This document shows, one piece after another, positions 40,347 to 52,322 of a stretch of DNA of 64,000 nt. Position 1 is the stretch's first letter; every line of letters starts with the position of its first letter. The stretch spans positions 2,012,047-2,076,046 of the forward strand of contig BCIA01000004.1 in the NCBI GenBank assembly GCA_001599815.1, read 5' to 3'. A model generated the notes under the pieces. The model ran no database searches. It was not told the origin of the DNA and saw nothing but the letters and a program-made list of their open reading frames with translations. This stretch comes from Furcasterigmium furcatum. Lineage: Eukaryota; Ascomycota; Sordariomycetes; Glomerellales; Plectosphaerellaceae. The position numbers and the translations under genes are program-made.

Positions 40347-42123
40347 ATGTCGCCAACCACTAAGCCCAGAGGCCTTGTAGGCTGTTTTAATGGCCGCCTC
40401 TTCTACTCTTGCCTCCTCATTGCCTTGTCGCAGCTCAACTTCGGCATGGACCAGGCCGCCTTCAGCAACACGCAGGCCATGCCTGCGTTCCAGCAGCAAT
40501 TTGGAACCTGGGATGAAGTCAAGGGGACCTACGTCCTCGAAACGGTCTTCTTGTCGCTTCTAAACAGTATTAACTATGTCGGCTTCGTGTTCGGCCTGAT
40601 CACCGGCAACCTCCTGAGCCGCCGCTTTGGGCGCCGATTCGCCATGTTCATCATGTGCTTCTGGGCACTGATCTCGGCTGTTATCCTGGTTCTGGCAAAG
40701 ACTCGGACGCAGGCAATTACTGGGCGGACTATCGCCTTTGTGTACATCGGCATGGAGCTCGCTCTGGTTCCTGTGCTTCAGTCGGAGCTGGTGCCGGCGC
40801 AGGCTCGTGGCTTCGTCGTGGGAACCTATCAGTCTGGGCTGATGGTATGTGACCGAGGCCCTGCAGATGCTGTTTGATAGCTGACAAGATGTCCCCAGTT
40901 CGGTGGCCTCATCATGTCGATCATCTGCCGTGGTACCAGCGAAATCGAGGGCCACGCTTCGTGGAGGATTCCATATGGTCTCTTCTTCGTGATCCCCACG
41001 TTTCTAGCCGTTGGAGTCTGGTGGGTTCCGGAGGTAAGTAATGCCCAGCTTCTTGCAAACTTGCACGGATTCTTGGCCCTGACAAACATGTGCCACAGTC
41101 CCCTCGTTGGCTCTTGACACGAGACCGAGACGAAGAAGCCCTGAAGTCACTCCGGCTGCTGCGACAAGGTGCTTTTACCGAGGAAGAAATCATCGCCGAG
41201 TTCAAAAGCATCCAGAAAGCCATCAGCACTACCATCAAGAAGGGAAGCTTCATGGACATGTTCCGCGGCAGTACGTGAATCCAGCAATCCTTGATCATCC
41301 CTTTGTTTTTCGCTAACCTTGTATCTGCCAGCCAACCTCCAGCGAACTCTGATAACAATCGGAGTCAATGTATTTTTGCAACTTACTGGCCAGAACTTCA
41401 GTTCCAAGTACGGCACGATCTTCATCCAGAGTCTTCAGACGGTCAACCCGTTTGTCATGTCATGCATCAACTCGGCCGTGGGCATCGGCACAGTTTTCTT
41501 CACGCAGTTCATGAGCGACAAAGTCGGCCGAGTGTAAGTGCCCAAAGTGGCCAGGGCTGGATCCCTCAAGCTGACAATTTCACAGTCCCCTTCTTGTGGC
41601 AGGCGCATGCATCCAAACCGGCGCGTTGATGACGATGGGTGGCCTCGGCACTGTCGAGAACCCCTCTCACGGCATCAGGACCGGCATTGTCACGATGATG
41701 ACCATCTTCACTGTCGGATTCTGCCTCGGATGGGCGCCTCTGTCCCACGTTGTCGCGGCTGAGATTCCCACTACGGGCCTGAGGGATCTGACATACGCCC
41801 TGGGTTCCGTGGTCAACATCGTCATCCAGTTCCTCGTGGCATTCAGCATTCCATACCTGATCAACGACTCTCACGCCGGCCTGGGCTCCAAGGTCGGGTT
41901 CATCTTCGGTGCCACCTCGTTCCTGGCCATTTTGTTCTCTCGCTTCTGCGTCCCCGAATGCGGAGGCAGGACGCTGGAAGAGATCGATGAGCTCTTCAAC
42001 CAGGGCGTGCCTATTCGGCACTTCCGCAAGGCGGAGATTGAGCGGGAGGGATCGGAAGCGGATGATGAGCTCAAGATCACCACGTCGAAGGAGAAGGTCA
42101 ACGAGAGCACACGGGCAGTGTGA
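40347..42123 (+). CDS. MFS sugar transporter
   Basis: A plasma-membrane sugar porter, 514 residues, exons 40347-40844, 40899-41033, 41099-41270, 41332-41533 and 41586-42123. Signatures are NFGMDQAAFSNTQAM in helix 1, GNLLSRRFGRR in loop 2-3, WWVPESPRWLL across an intron, QLTGQNF in helix 7, SDKVGRVPLL, and a C-terminal PECGGRTLEEIDELF. The last differs from the usual PETKGRTLEE by Glu-Cys-Gly-Gly. All five exons keep phase with GT-AG introns of 52-65 nt. The substrate is unknown; hexoses or related polyols are likely. It is divergent from the sulfatase. Confidence 0.87.
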
Positions 42124-42230
42124 AGACTGCTACACTCGAGGTGTATGCTGGATATCAAATATTGGGCACTGATACAAGGCGGATACAGATTAGGGTCATC
42201 ATTCTCATCAATAGCGAAGTGATTGGTGAC

Positions 42231-43322
42231 CTAGTGCAGTGCGGCGATGGTACCACCTATCATCATCGCAGCCACCCATGCCGCAATAACCGTGACAGAA
42301 GCCCTCACAGCGACGTAATCCTGTCCACCAGCAGCAGCACTGTCTCTATCACCCGCAGTCTCGGACGCAGCACCGTCCTCGTCGGTCCGAGACTGCTCCG
42401 TCGGCTGCGTGGCCTCGCCGCCACCGCCGCGTCCTGTCGCAAGCAGCAGCACGGGCGCATACTCCATCGCAACATAGGTCCTCTCATCGACGACGACCTC
42501 GTCTGAGCTACGGTCTTCCTGTGCCGGGACACTGTGCCACATCGTGTCGAGCGCGACGCGTGCTGACTCCTCGCGGTTCCACAGCTCGGCTGTGACGGTA
42601 AGGTCGAAGACGGTCAATGTGCTGGTGAAGATCGAGTATGCATCGGTGCTGTAGATTTGCAGAAAGGCCTCGCAGGCGCTGGCGGCCGTGTAGGCCGTGA
42701 TGTCTGCAGGCCTGTAGCATTTGCTGTAGGGGCCGATAAGGAACCCGCTGGACTGGTTGTCAGTATCCATGCAGAGAACAGGAGCGGGACGCGACGTGGG
42801 ATACTTACCTAGGGCAACAAGCGATGCCGGTCTCCTCGGGAGCGAGGGCATCGGCCCAGACTTTGTGGAGGAAGTTGTTTCCCAGAAGGACGGGAGTTCC
42901 GGACGCGATGGCGCCCAGCTGAGAGAAGTGTCTGTCGTAGAATTCCGTCACAGCAGGCTCAAAGTCCCACGATTCCGTGGCATCGCCATCGGCGTCCTTC
43001 ACGACGGAGCCGACCGTGGCCCAGCCGGAGGGGCAGACATCCGCCGGAGAGTAGTAGTAGATAGGTCGGTAGGCGGATCTAGTCTCCGCGGGCCAGATGG
43101 ACAAGGCGTCTTCATCGATGAACGTTCCGTTGGGCAGGCAGTTGGTGACGGCCGGCCGGCCGCAGTCTTTCATCAGTTGATTGGGCCGAAAGGAAAGGCA
43201 GAGAGGGCGAGGCCCTGATGTGAGCTGAAGACGGCGGCACATGAAGACGGCGCAGTGAATGTGGTCGTGAGCGGCCCGATGTTCACCAGGCCCTGGTCGT
43301 TGAGGAGCGTCGTGGTAGGCAT
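42231..43322 (-). CDS. Cysteine-rich cell-surface protein, probable frameshift
   Basis: This resembles a family of fungal surface proteins that open with NIGPLTTTFTAP and carry spaced cysteines (DCGRP...TNCLPNG, DVCPSGWATVG, GIACCPSGF, GPYSKCY) and a hydrophobic C-terminal segment (ASVTVIAAWVAAMMIGG), suggesting a GPI anchor or a single membrane span. The intron at 42748-42808 (GTAAGT...CAGTCCAG) joins ACCP-SGF. The opening frame from ATG 43322 runs into TGA at 43173-43175, while the DCGRP block lies in another frame, so a one-base shift near 43175 is needed. The only alternative is a weak intron (GTGCCG...GAAAG) that would delete the first conserved Cys. Function unknown. Confidence 0.55.
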
Positions 43323-46146
43323 TGCGACAGAACACGGAGGCGAGTCACATTACGGAAGTCTGGATATGTGTGACGGCCTCTGTTATTCTCGTGAAGCCAA
43401 GTGAGGTTATGTATCAAGCAGCAAAAGACGGAGATGTCGAGTCAAATATCCCTGTTCCTGGGATCTCCGCGTATACGTTTACTCATATGTTCGGATGAAT
43501 TGATTGATGGTTCTAACATGATGAATGTCAAAATTGAAAGCAAATGTCATAAAGCAAAAAAGAAAGATGACGTGGGCGCCATCCGGGGATTGAACCCGGG
43601 ACCTCTCGCAAGAATGTTCAGGGTATTACCCTAAGCGAGAATCATACCACTAGACCAACGGCGCGCTTTGCAGGTTCCCTGATTGAGATCAGGGGCCGGT
43701 CGATGTGAGAATTGGAGAAATTGTGGTTTATAAAGCCATTGAAAATTCTGGGCGCCCGCTTGACTCAACTCATGGGGGAGTCCGTGGTGGATTTGGGTGA
43801 ATTATCCAATCATAATCCGCGCTGCTCGTGCATTGGCGCTGAAGCCCGCTAGAATTTTTGTCACGGGCCATCAAATCTGCTGTGTGGGCTCCATCCCGCT
43901 CCATCAATCTTCAATTCCGAGTCGTCAAACTCGGATGCAAGCAACCTCTCAGGCTTCTCCGACGTCCCGACGGACTCGACTTTGTGGCGATAGCGAGTTG
44001 AAAACGCTGCCCACACCGCAGTAATCTTTTCTGCTTCGCCTCTGGTCCTGGAAGATTTCTCAATGACCCACCACTCCTCGCAACGGGCGGATCAGACTCA
44101 ACAACTTTACACTTTGAACGGGCAGATGCTCGACCCGAGAACAGCCGCCAGTTTGCAGCATCCTCACCGGTCGCACTCGCTGGACAACGCCCCGAACAAT
44201 CATGGCTAGCAGTAGCATGGCTTTGCTCTAGCAAGACCGCTCCAGAGGCGGAGGCGGCCAAATCCCACCCCGTGACTCCGGAGGCTTGTCCCTCCGGCAT
44301 CCTCGCCCAGTGTCCGGCGTTCCTGAGGGAGGGCGCCGTCTCTTCAGTCGGTCGTTCCTGGGACACGTTGAAGAACCTGCAGCATGCATGTGAACACTGC
44401 AGGAACCGTCGAAGTGTCACCTTGTGCCGGCCAACCCGCAAATGCCGCATGGCGACCATGCAGGCACCGTCAGGACACCTCATCGCGCAGCCACCGACGG
44501 CGACTTCGAGTCAGCGTGCTGTCACTGCCATGGACACTTGCATCCATCATGAGCATCGCTGTCCAATGGAGCAAGGACTTCGGCGCCTTGAAAAGCCCTC
44601 GCCGGTGGGGTTGCCCGACGTCAACACGCCGGCCCGCGCTGTCAGGCATCGTCGTGGACGGCATGATCATCGGTCTGGACCTCGTGTCGACGCGGCCGGT
44701 CCACTCGGCGCTGGTCCTCGGCGACGCAGTCCTGGCAGTGCTGCCGTGGCCCAACAAGTCCGCACCGGGGAGCAGGACGGACAGCCCCAGTGGAGGGCGG
44801 CCTTGCCATCCGACAGGCTGCGAGCGTGTCCGGAGGCTAGTTCACGCCTGCGAGGACCGGCTCCGCGAACTTGGACAGAGGAGCATGCCAAGGCGAAACA
44901 CCGGCGTCGCGGTGGGCCGGAGTGGGTTGCGGCGGGCGGCGACAGGCCGATCCTCCACGAAGATTTCGTAAAACCGGTTGTGGCAGTGTGAGCGCGACTG
45001 GAATGTCACTGTGCCGCCTGTGCGACGTCTGTTGTGTTGCGCGGCGGATGGCAGATTGAGCTCGCAAACCGCCGACTCGTTGTCATGGTGCTGGCTGACT
45101 GACATGACAGAGCGAATGCGGGAATTCTTCATCCGTTGTTCAACGTTGCGACTGTCGCAACGGCCCGCCGCCCGCTCGCTGAATACCACGGACGGCGGGA
45201 ACTCAAACCGTTCTGCTGGTGACGGTCGGCCAGGAACAAAGAAACAAGAAAGAAGGGTCCGACGGAGCGGCCCTGACTACGCGACTCGTGCGGGTGAGAG
45301 ACGAGGTCATCAGTCAACAGTCTCGCTTCCTCCATCGGACGACGCCAGAAGCCTGGGGATCGATCGACACTGCAAACAGTCTTGGACGTGGTTATCACGC
45401 CCCGTTTCCAAGGAATGCCAGGAACATGACAACGGCTCTTCTCGATGCCAACCGATGCCGCGCCAGCTTCCCACCCACAAGCTTCTCTCCGCCCACCGCC
45501 CAGCCCTTCCACGACCTCTTGTCTCTCTCCCACCCCTGCTCGCTGCCGTGGCTTCTGGCTAAGATGAGCGACCCGCCGCCCCTGGCCCCCCTCCAGCCAA
45601 TCCAGGGGCGACGGCCTGGCCCCTACCCCTGGCGCTACCACCAAGGAACCAGTCCCGATATTGCATCGGCGGCCCACCGCCGTCACCCACCATTCCTGCT
45701 CTGGCAGCTTGTTCCTGACTAGGGCCCAGAAGATCTCAGGATCCAGGCTCTGTTGACGGGGCCCTCATACGAGGTGACATGGCATGAGACACCCACACTC
45801 ACGGACCTGCGCCCTGGCGGCCACACAAAGCACTCGGCCCGTCAGGTCTCGCACTAACACCGGCGCGTGCGAGGCCCTGGAGACGCATCCCATTCAAATG
45901 TCGGCTCATTTCCCTCGTATCTTCCTCCCTTTCGGCCTGCCTTGACTGACAGTTGTTTGCCGTTCGACATCGTCGCCCTCTCTCTCTCCTCTCTTCAAGT
46001 CCAACAGCTCCGCGAGCATAGATCTCGCTGTCATTCCTTTTAGGACTTGCTCTCTCACGATCCTTTACGCGCTTCCAACGATCATAGACGCAGCCGGAAT
46101 CACCTCCGCCAAAAGTCGCTCCCTTCGGTAACACAACACCGCCAAA
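43323..46146. other. Intergenic region containing tRNA-Pro
   Basis: Apart from the tRNA gene, no coding region is supported. Frames on both strands from 43.8 to 45.7 kb give Arg/Pro/Ser-rich products with no family resemblance. The 3' 700 bp is C/T-rich and is probably the promoter and leader of the Asp f 4-like gene. Confidence 0.45.
43575..43664 (-). tRNA. tRNA-Pro (AGG) with 18-nt intron
   Basis: Minus strand. The acceptor stem GCGCCGT pairs with ATGGCGC, with one G-T pair. The D-arm region reads TGGTCTAGTGGTATGA, and the T arm is CCGGG-TTCAATC-CCCGG. The anticodon stem is CTCGC/GCGAG with loop TTAGGGT, giving anticodon AGG. An intron at 43611-43628 follows position 37. It contains ACCCT, which can pair with AGGGT across the anticodon, as expected for a nuclear pre-tRNA intron. 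CCA is not encoded. Confidence 0.93.
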
Positions 46147-47016
46147 ATGCATTTCTCTACCGCAGTCATCGCCATCACGGCCGCCCTGGGAGGCGTGTCC
46201 GCCCTCCCCTCGCCTCACGCTCACGCCCACGGCCACCTCCACCAGCGCGGCCTCGAGTTCAAGAAGGCCGGCCGTCCTCACACCACGACCCAGGAGCCCA
46301 GCCCGACCGCCGCTGCCGCCCCCGAGACCACCAGCGAGGCCGCCGCCGCCTCTGCGCCCAGCGCTTCCTCCAGCAAGGGCGACGGCTCCTTCAAGCCCTT
46401 CTGCGGCGGCAAGTCCAAGCGCGCCACCCTGGACCAGATCATGTACTCCGGAAACACCGGCGTCGAGGGCAACTGGGGCTGCAACATGATGATCATCGAT
46501 GAGGCCGCCGCCAAGCAGTACGATTACACCACCAAGTTCTCCTCCACCGGCGGCAAGTACTCCTGCAGCTGCTTCAACAAGGTCGGCCCCAAGGGCCTCC
46601 TCGACGGCTTCTGGTTCTCCGCCGTCGACTTCACCGTCTCCGAGGCCGGCAAGGACGACGTCTGGATGGCCTTCGACACCAACTCCCAGGGCGGTTGCGC
46701 CTGCGGCCCCGGCGACGTGGCCCCGCGCACCAAGATCGGCCAGCTCGCCGGCACCTGGCTCGAGTTCGACTGGGGCAGCGAGCCCAACAACGGCAACTCG
46801 GGCGCCGACGCCAGCGTCCTCGTCGCCGGCGCTGAGAAGCTCCCCTGGTACGGCATGTCCGTCGCCGCCAACGGCAAGGTCTGCTCCTGGGTCAAGAGCG
46901 ACGGCACCAACGACGCCGCCTACATGCCCGGCATGGAGGACCTCGACGGCATCGGCTGCAAGGGCTACTACAAGGGCCACCTCGACGTCCTCGTCGGCGA
47001 CGACTTCAGCCACTAA
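46147..47016 (+). CDS. Secreted Asp f 4-like protein
   Basis: 289 residues, single exon. A signal peptide (MHFSTAVIAITAALGGVSA) is followed by a His-rich stretch, a Thr/Pro/Ala/Ser-rich spacer and a C-terminal domain from about residue 85. That domain carries LDQIMYSGNTGVEGNWGCNM, FNKVGPKGLLDGFWFS, VWMAFDTNSQGGCACGPGD, WLEFDWGSEPNNGNSGADAS and eight Cys. It matches the pattern of Aspergillus Asp f 4 allergen-like proteins, whose biochemical role is unknown. The codon third positions are strongly C-rich, suggesting high expression. The name rests on family pattern recall, not on a search. Confidence 0.75.
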   Translation: MHFSTAVIAITAALGGVSALPSPHAHAHGHLHQRGLEFKKAGRPHTTTQEPSPTAAAAPETTSEAAAASAPSASSSKGDGSFKPFCGGKSKRATLDQIMYSGNTGVEGNWGCNMMIIDEAAAKQYDYTTKFSSTGGKYSCSCFNKVGPKGLLDGFWFSAVDFTVSEAGKDDVWMAFDTNSQGGCACGPGDVAPRTKIGQLAGTWLEFDWGSEPNNGNSGADASVLVAGAEKLPWYGMSVAANGKVCSWVKSDGTNDAAYMPGMEDLDGIGCKGYYKGHLDVLVGDDFSH

Positions 47017-47984
47017 GCGCGCGCTCGTCCTTTGACGGGTTGCTGCTCTTTGCTAGTCTTGTTCTTTCACGCTGGACCCGGTGCTCGGACTGTTTTGCTT
47101 TCTTCACTTTTAGAGACTCGGTCCCCCCATCTGCGCGGGGATCGCAGTCATTTCGGGATCGGACGGGACATCTTTTTCAGGGACACGGGGGCTGGGAAAC
47201 ACGGCGCACAAACAATCACACCACGTCTGGGGGGGCCTTCCCCTCCGCGGGAGGCACGGACCGGCGCAGAGAGCGAGAGAGGAACATCATGATCAAACGG
47301 CGCGGGCTGGCTCGGCTTGACCTCGACTGTTGCTGCCGCCGCCGACTGCGCGCGTACTTGATACCCCCTGCCTTTTCTCCCTCGTCCCTTCTCTTCATGG
47401 TAGACGCCGGCCGTGGGACCTTTTGTCATTTCACCCCCCCATTCTGGATATGTAGGGACTGGACTTTTGTTGTTGGGACAATTTGAACGAATGTGTTTCT
47501 TCTCAGACGAGGCATTGTGGGTTTCCTTTGATGTCGGCCCTGTACATGGCACCCCTTTGAGGCCGAGGTCTTTCCTGATGCTCGGCACGTATATTGATAA
47601 TGTCTTTGTGTGAATGCGCCGCATTGCATTGCATCTGTTTTTCTTGCTTTCGCTTTCCTCTATTGCTTCTGCTGCTGAAGGTGATGCCGATCCGAGGCCC
47701 TACATGTGAGCCGTTCTACGTGTGATGTGACCCATCCACACCATCGGGGCGTTCACAGTTGGAGCTCACTCCCGGCGTCGTAGAAAGTTGAAAGTCAATG
47801 ATAAGAGACAGCACGTGAACACCTCGAGTTCAAGTAGTTGGTTGAGTCATAATCATTCACTATTTAAATCATCCGCCTGCGTGTCATGATCACAGTTACT
47901 GCCCCGCCAGAATAGACCACGATCCCGGTATTCCTCGCCATTTTTCATCGAAGCCCGTCCGCCACATGCCTCGTTTTCCCCTCC
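47017..47984. other. Convergent 3' region
   Basis: Between the Asp f 4-like stop and the lipase stop. No gene seen. The first half is T/C-rich, like a 3' UTR. Confidence 0.45.
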
Positions 47985-49117
47985 TCAAGCCACGACGGTG
48001 TCATTGCCCATGTTGTTCTCAATCATGAACTGGCGATCAATCTCCGCGAGGCGATCGAAAGCGTCCTCCGCTTCATTCATGTCGGCCGAGTCCAGCCTGA
48101 CGTCGAAGCCGACAGGCGTGCAGCCCGCCATGTTGTTGACGTAGTACAGGTGGGAGACCACATCAGGGAAGACCCGGCCTGCATTGCAGGCCAGGTTGAG
48201 GATGCCCGCACAGACCCTGATGTCGCTCGTGCCGTAGTTGATGCGAGTGCTGGAGAGGCCGCCGTTCAGCCAGTACTCGGGCGTGGTGTGCCTGTAGCCG
48301 ACTGCGAAGGGGGGCACGCGGGGGACGGGGTCGGCGCCGTGGGTGACGCGGTTGTTGCCTCCTGCCTGGCGGCTCACGAACTCGACGAACTCGGCGTTGC
48401 CGACGCGAGGGGAGCCGTAGGTGTACAGCTGGGACGGGGTGCCGGCCGCGCGGATGTAAGCCGCGGCGAGGGTGGCGACCGCGCCACCCAGGGAGTGGCC
48501 GGTGGTGACGAGGCGGAAGGTCGGGTTCCGGGAGCGGGCTTGCCTAATGGCAGCGTTGGCGGCATCCTCAATCTCCTTCCAGGCCGAGAGGAAACCCCTG
48601 TGCACCTCGCAGCCCGAGACGAGGGGGCACGAGACCTTGCTGAACTGGAAGTTGGTGATCCAGTTCCGGACGTTGGAGCTTCCGCGGATCGACAGGATGA
48701 TCTCACGGCGAACCGGGTCGGTTGCGACGAAGCCCTGGATGCCGGTTGTAGAGCCTCTGTTTACCGGTTAGCTGGTTTGTTTGAGAGACCCTGGAGAGAA
48801 TGTAGTACATACGAGAAAGAAGCAACGGTGACGGCGCGGTTCGCACCGACGTTGTTGCATGCATTGCCGCCACAGGTGATGAGCTGCCCGGGCGAGTTCA
48901 GCCCGTTGCAGTATGTTGCGGCGGCGTACTGGGCGTAGATCTTGAAGTCGTCGAGCTGTGTAGACGAGATGGACTCTAAAATGGGGTTAGAGCGGTTGAT
49001 ACCATGATATTATCTCCGGGGGCAGTACTGACGTCTCTTGATGATTTCCGTCTCCTGAAGGGGAGAGGCAGCCACCGTCAGGGCCAGCAGGCCAGCAATC
49101 CAACCGTGGACAAGCAT
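47985..49117 (-). CDS. Secreted class 3 lipase
   Basis: A triacylglycerol lipase or related feruloyl/cutin-type esterase of the Lipase_3 fold. Exons are 49033-49117, 48813-48975 and 47985-48756, 339 residues. Signal peptide MLVHGWIAGLLALTVAAS is followed by a short propeptide ending IIKR (Kex2-like Lys-Arg). The nucleophile elbow is GHSLGG (about Ser171); the catalytic Asp fits GADPVPRVPP and the His VSHLYYV. IILSIRGSSNVRNWITN is the usual oxyanion-side segment. Cysteine pairs are in the family positions (TYCNG, TCGGNAC). Introns at 48976-49032 and 48757-48812 end TTTTAG and AAACAG. Confidence 0.88.
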
Positions 49118-49258
49118 TGTTGTATGAGAAGACTTAGATCAAGATTGAAATCGGGAGCCAAAGAATGAAGCGGTCACTTCGAAAGAGGGCTGAGTCTTGA
49201 GGATGTGACTGTGGTTGTGGGCAATAACTGGATATCTTTCGATGGTTGTATCCGACTC

Positions 49259-49264
49259 TTTATA
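49259..49264 (-). promoter_or_regulatory. TATA box candidate of the lipase
   Basis: TATAAA on the minus strand, about 142 bp upstream of the lipase ATG. Positional inference. Confidence 0.4.
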
Positions 49265-52156
49265 CTCGTGTCTCCGTGGACGATGGCCTCTATACTCTTG
49301 GCCATCCTCAAAGAATCTCACCGTTTGCCGGCCTCCTCCTGCCATTCCTTGTCAGCCGTCACACGGGAAGTGGTTGAGAATTCCATAGCAAAGTTCACGG
49401 CCCAACCCTGTGCCCCAACATCTCCATACCTCCAGTCGCCTATCCGACAAGAGGAAGTTCCAACATTGCCGACAAGAGAACATCTCGAAGAACGGGAGGG
49501 AGTTCTAGTCATGGAATTCTCGGACCATGTGCCGAAGAACGGCATGCTGGACATCCAACTCTTGACAGGAAACGGTGGCACGGGAGAGACGCTCAGCAGC
49601 TCATGTGCCGCGAGCCAAACCACATCTGGTAAGGGGCCGAGACACGTTTATCAAAGGGTTCACCGGCCCGCTCCGAAACTGAATCACCCGTTGCCAGGGT
49701 TGTCAAGTAGCGTGAAGCATAACTGGATGTACGTGTCGGCTGCAAAAGCCACATCACGACGACCTCTGCAAGTGGAAGCCTTCCAGACAAAAGATGTCTG
49801 GGAAAGAATTCAATAGAATAGAATTTTGGTAGAAACTTTGAAGAAATCTACTCTGCTATTCCGTTCATCCCTGCTTCAGATGCGCCGCCGAAAACCATCT
49901 GAGACCTCGTGCGGCCACCGTCGACATACCTGCGCCTGTCTCGCGACCGTTACACACGCCGTACGTTTCCGTCCCCAGATTATTGGCCAGCCAATTGCAG
50001 AGGAGTCTGCACCTTTTCCGTTTCCCTTGCAGAAGCATGGCCGCCAGAACTCATTCCATGTTGAGTTGCTTCTGCAACATCTCGTTCGCAATCCTCGAGG
50101 CATCCATCCTTCCCATGAAGATCTTTACCGTCAACTGCTACTGGAAGGGAATGAATCAAGAGCCGGTCAAGACTTCAAGACTGGACAGACCAGCTGGACT
50201 AAGTCAGCAGCATATCATGGGTAGAAAAGGGAGAATTTGGGGCATGCAATCATGGAAACCCCTCGTCTTGTCTGAGTAGTTCATCGAGAACGGCTCAGTC
50301 CGCTTTGCACGGTTGGAAGGAGCTGGGAACTCTCTCTGCTACCTCATGCAGTTTTTCGCCTTCACCGAGGCCACGGATTTTCCACCGGATAATCTCAAAT
50401 AGGATCACAAATTCACGATTAACACCGGCATTGATGGATCTACCTTATCCCTACGAATGCTCACTCAATCTTATGCATGGAAATAGAACAGTCGGCCCAG
50501 TATGTTTACTACCGGGCCAAGCTTGAGGGCTCCCGCGAAGACCCGCGTCTCATCATCTTGATATATGGCGGTGCGTCCTTGGGACGTACTCGTATCTCAT
50601 CGATGACCACGGCCCGTTGCGCTTGAAACACACAGCCATTACTACCCACACCGCATTCTTGGCGGATGCTCTTGATCCAGGCTGCACCGGGGCACCCGAT
50701 GCTCCTTACATGCTCTGCGCTCGCTCACAAGACTTCGTACCACCTAGAGAATGCGTGTGATCACACTTGACCTGCCGACTTTCTCCTCCTCACTCGAGGC
50801 AGACTCTCGACTGCACGCATTCCAACTCGGCAGGGAGCTCATCTAGCTAAGGGCAAGCTCGCGGGTTAGTAGCGGGTCGTTTGCGGGTTAGGAGTGGGCT
50901 ACCAGAGCAGCGACTGGTGAGAAGTTTCAACGCTCCGGTGCTTTGACTCTGGGAAGCTGGCTTGAGCCTTCTTGTAGCGACGCCAGAAAGATCAGGGGCT
51001 CGGGGCAGCTTTTAAAAGAAAGCAGAGCGCGAAGAAAAATGTCCCAGAGCCATTCACCAGCCAGCGTGAGGGTTGCGAGATCCGCTTGCGTCGTCGCATT
51101 GTGGTCCCCGAACGGAGATAAAACTCAATACGCGCTGCTCCCCGGAGTTCAGAGTAACCATAAAGAAGAAAAGAAGGCCTCGGGCGACCGGAGCCATGCT
51201 GTCGTCCCCGCTGAGCAGGTCGTACATACACCGGGCAGCGTCTCACGGTCGTCGCGACTATTTTCGCCTCATGCCAAGGTCAGGGACGTCTGCCCATCGC
51301 ACCGCGTGTTGTTTCGTGATCGAATGACTGGGCTGATGACCTTGGCCGAATCGCGCTGAGTGACGCGGTGGATCGACCGGGTTGACCCTGGCGCCCGTCT
51401 CGGGTTTCCCCCTTTGGCAGCCCCTTGCGACAATCCTCGTGGATCTCGTGGGTCACGGGCAGCTTGGTTTCGGGGGACAGCTGCCTGCACTGGACTTTGA
51501 CGGTCTGGACATCGGGTGAATGGGCGTCAGGCGGCGGAATGGCTTGACCACGTGGGAGTAGATGTGGTGGCTGGTTTTCAGTCTTCGGGCTGGCAATCAT
51601 GGACACGGGGTAATTACTCCGAGGAGTAGCAGTTCTTGGCTGAGAGGCAAGTTCTAGCGAAGATTCTCAGCCTCAACAACCACAATTCCAAAGATCGTGT
51701 TGATCCCCCGATCGTCGAAGAAAATCCCCGCCGTTGATCCTCGATGCCCTTCTCCCCGAGAGACCCCGAGAGTATACCGCGCGCGTGATAAGCAACGGTA
51801 ACGCCGATGGGGCATCGCAGGCTTGAAACCTGGCCATCCTGTGTCCGAGTGTCAACCTGCCATCGTATTCTGACTCGTGGCCCAGAAACACCGTCTCAGG
51901 AACCGCCGTGATCAGGCCATGAATGAGCATTGACGCGAGTCAACGGGCGCATCGCCCTCGAAGTTCAGACCAGATCAAGAATGCGAAGCTTCCATGCCAC
52001 GCCGTTCGAGAAGGGAGCATAGCCGCCTGTGGACTCAAGTCACTCCACCCGTTTGGAACAGGCCTCGTTTGAGGTGATCTGAATGCAACGCCAAGTCTTG
52101 ACGATATCGGCAGATACTCCGGAGCTGGATGGCTGGGTAAGCCATCGAGGCCGTTG

Positions 52157-52162
52157 TATAAG
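52157..52162 (+). promoter_or_regulatory. TATA box candidate of the Egh16-like gene
   Basis: TATAAG, about 165 bp upstream of the ATG at 52323. Positional inference. Confidence 0.35.
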
Positions 52163-52322
52163 AGCCGCGCTAGCCTTTGCGCCCTCCGGTTGACTGTGAA
52201 TAGCCAGCTTCCAGTCATTCCTCAACGTCCGGTCCGTTCCTTAGACTTTACGTCGTCTTTCTTTTGCGTACCCTTCTCTTCGTTACTGCTGGCCCAGTTC
52301 GTCTTTGATAGACATCTACATC

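Larger units (their letters stand above)
49118..52322. other. 3.2-kb gene-poor region
   Basis: This is the promoter of the lipase on the left and of the Egh16-like gene on the right. Frames here are short and unlike known proteins. TATA-like elements are at 49259-49264 (minus) and 52157-52162 (plus). No tRNA or mobile element was recognised. Confidence 0.45.

Noticed and set aside
43911..45686. Several 190-240 codon frames on both strands
   Set aside because: Overlapping frames with Arg/Pro/Ser-rich products, no motifs and no splice structure supporting a gene.
45799..47013. 404-codon open frame antisense to the Asp f 4-like gene
   Set aside because: Same shadow effect; Val/Gly/Ala-rich product over a well-supported sense gene.
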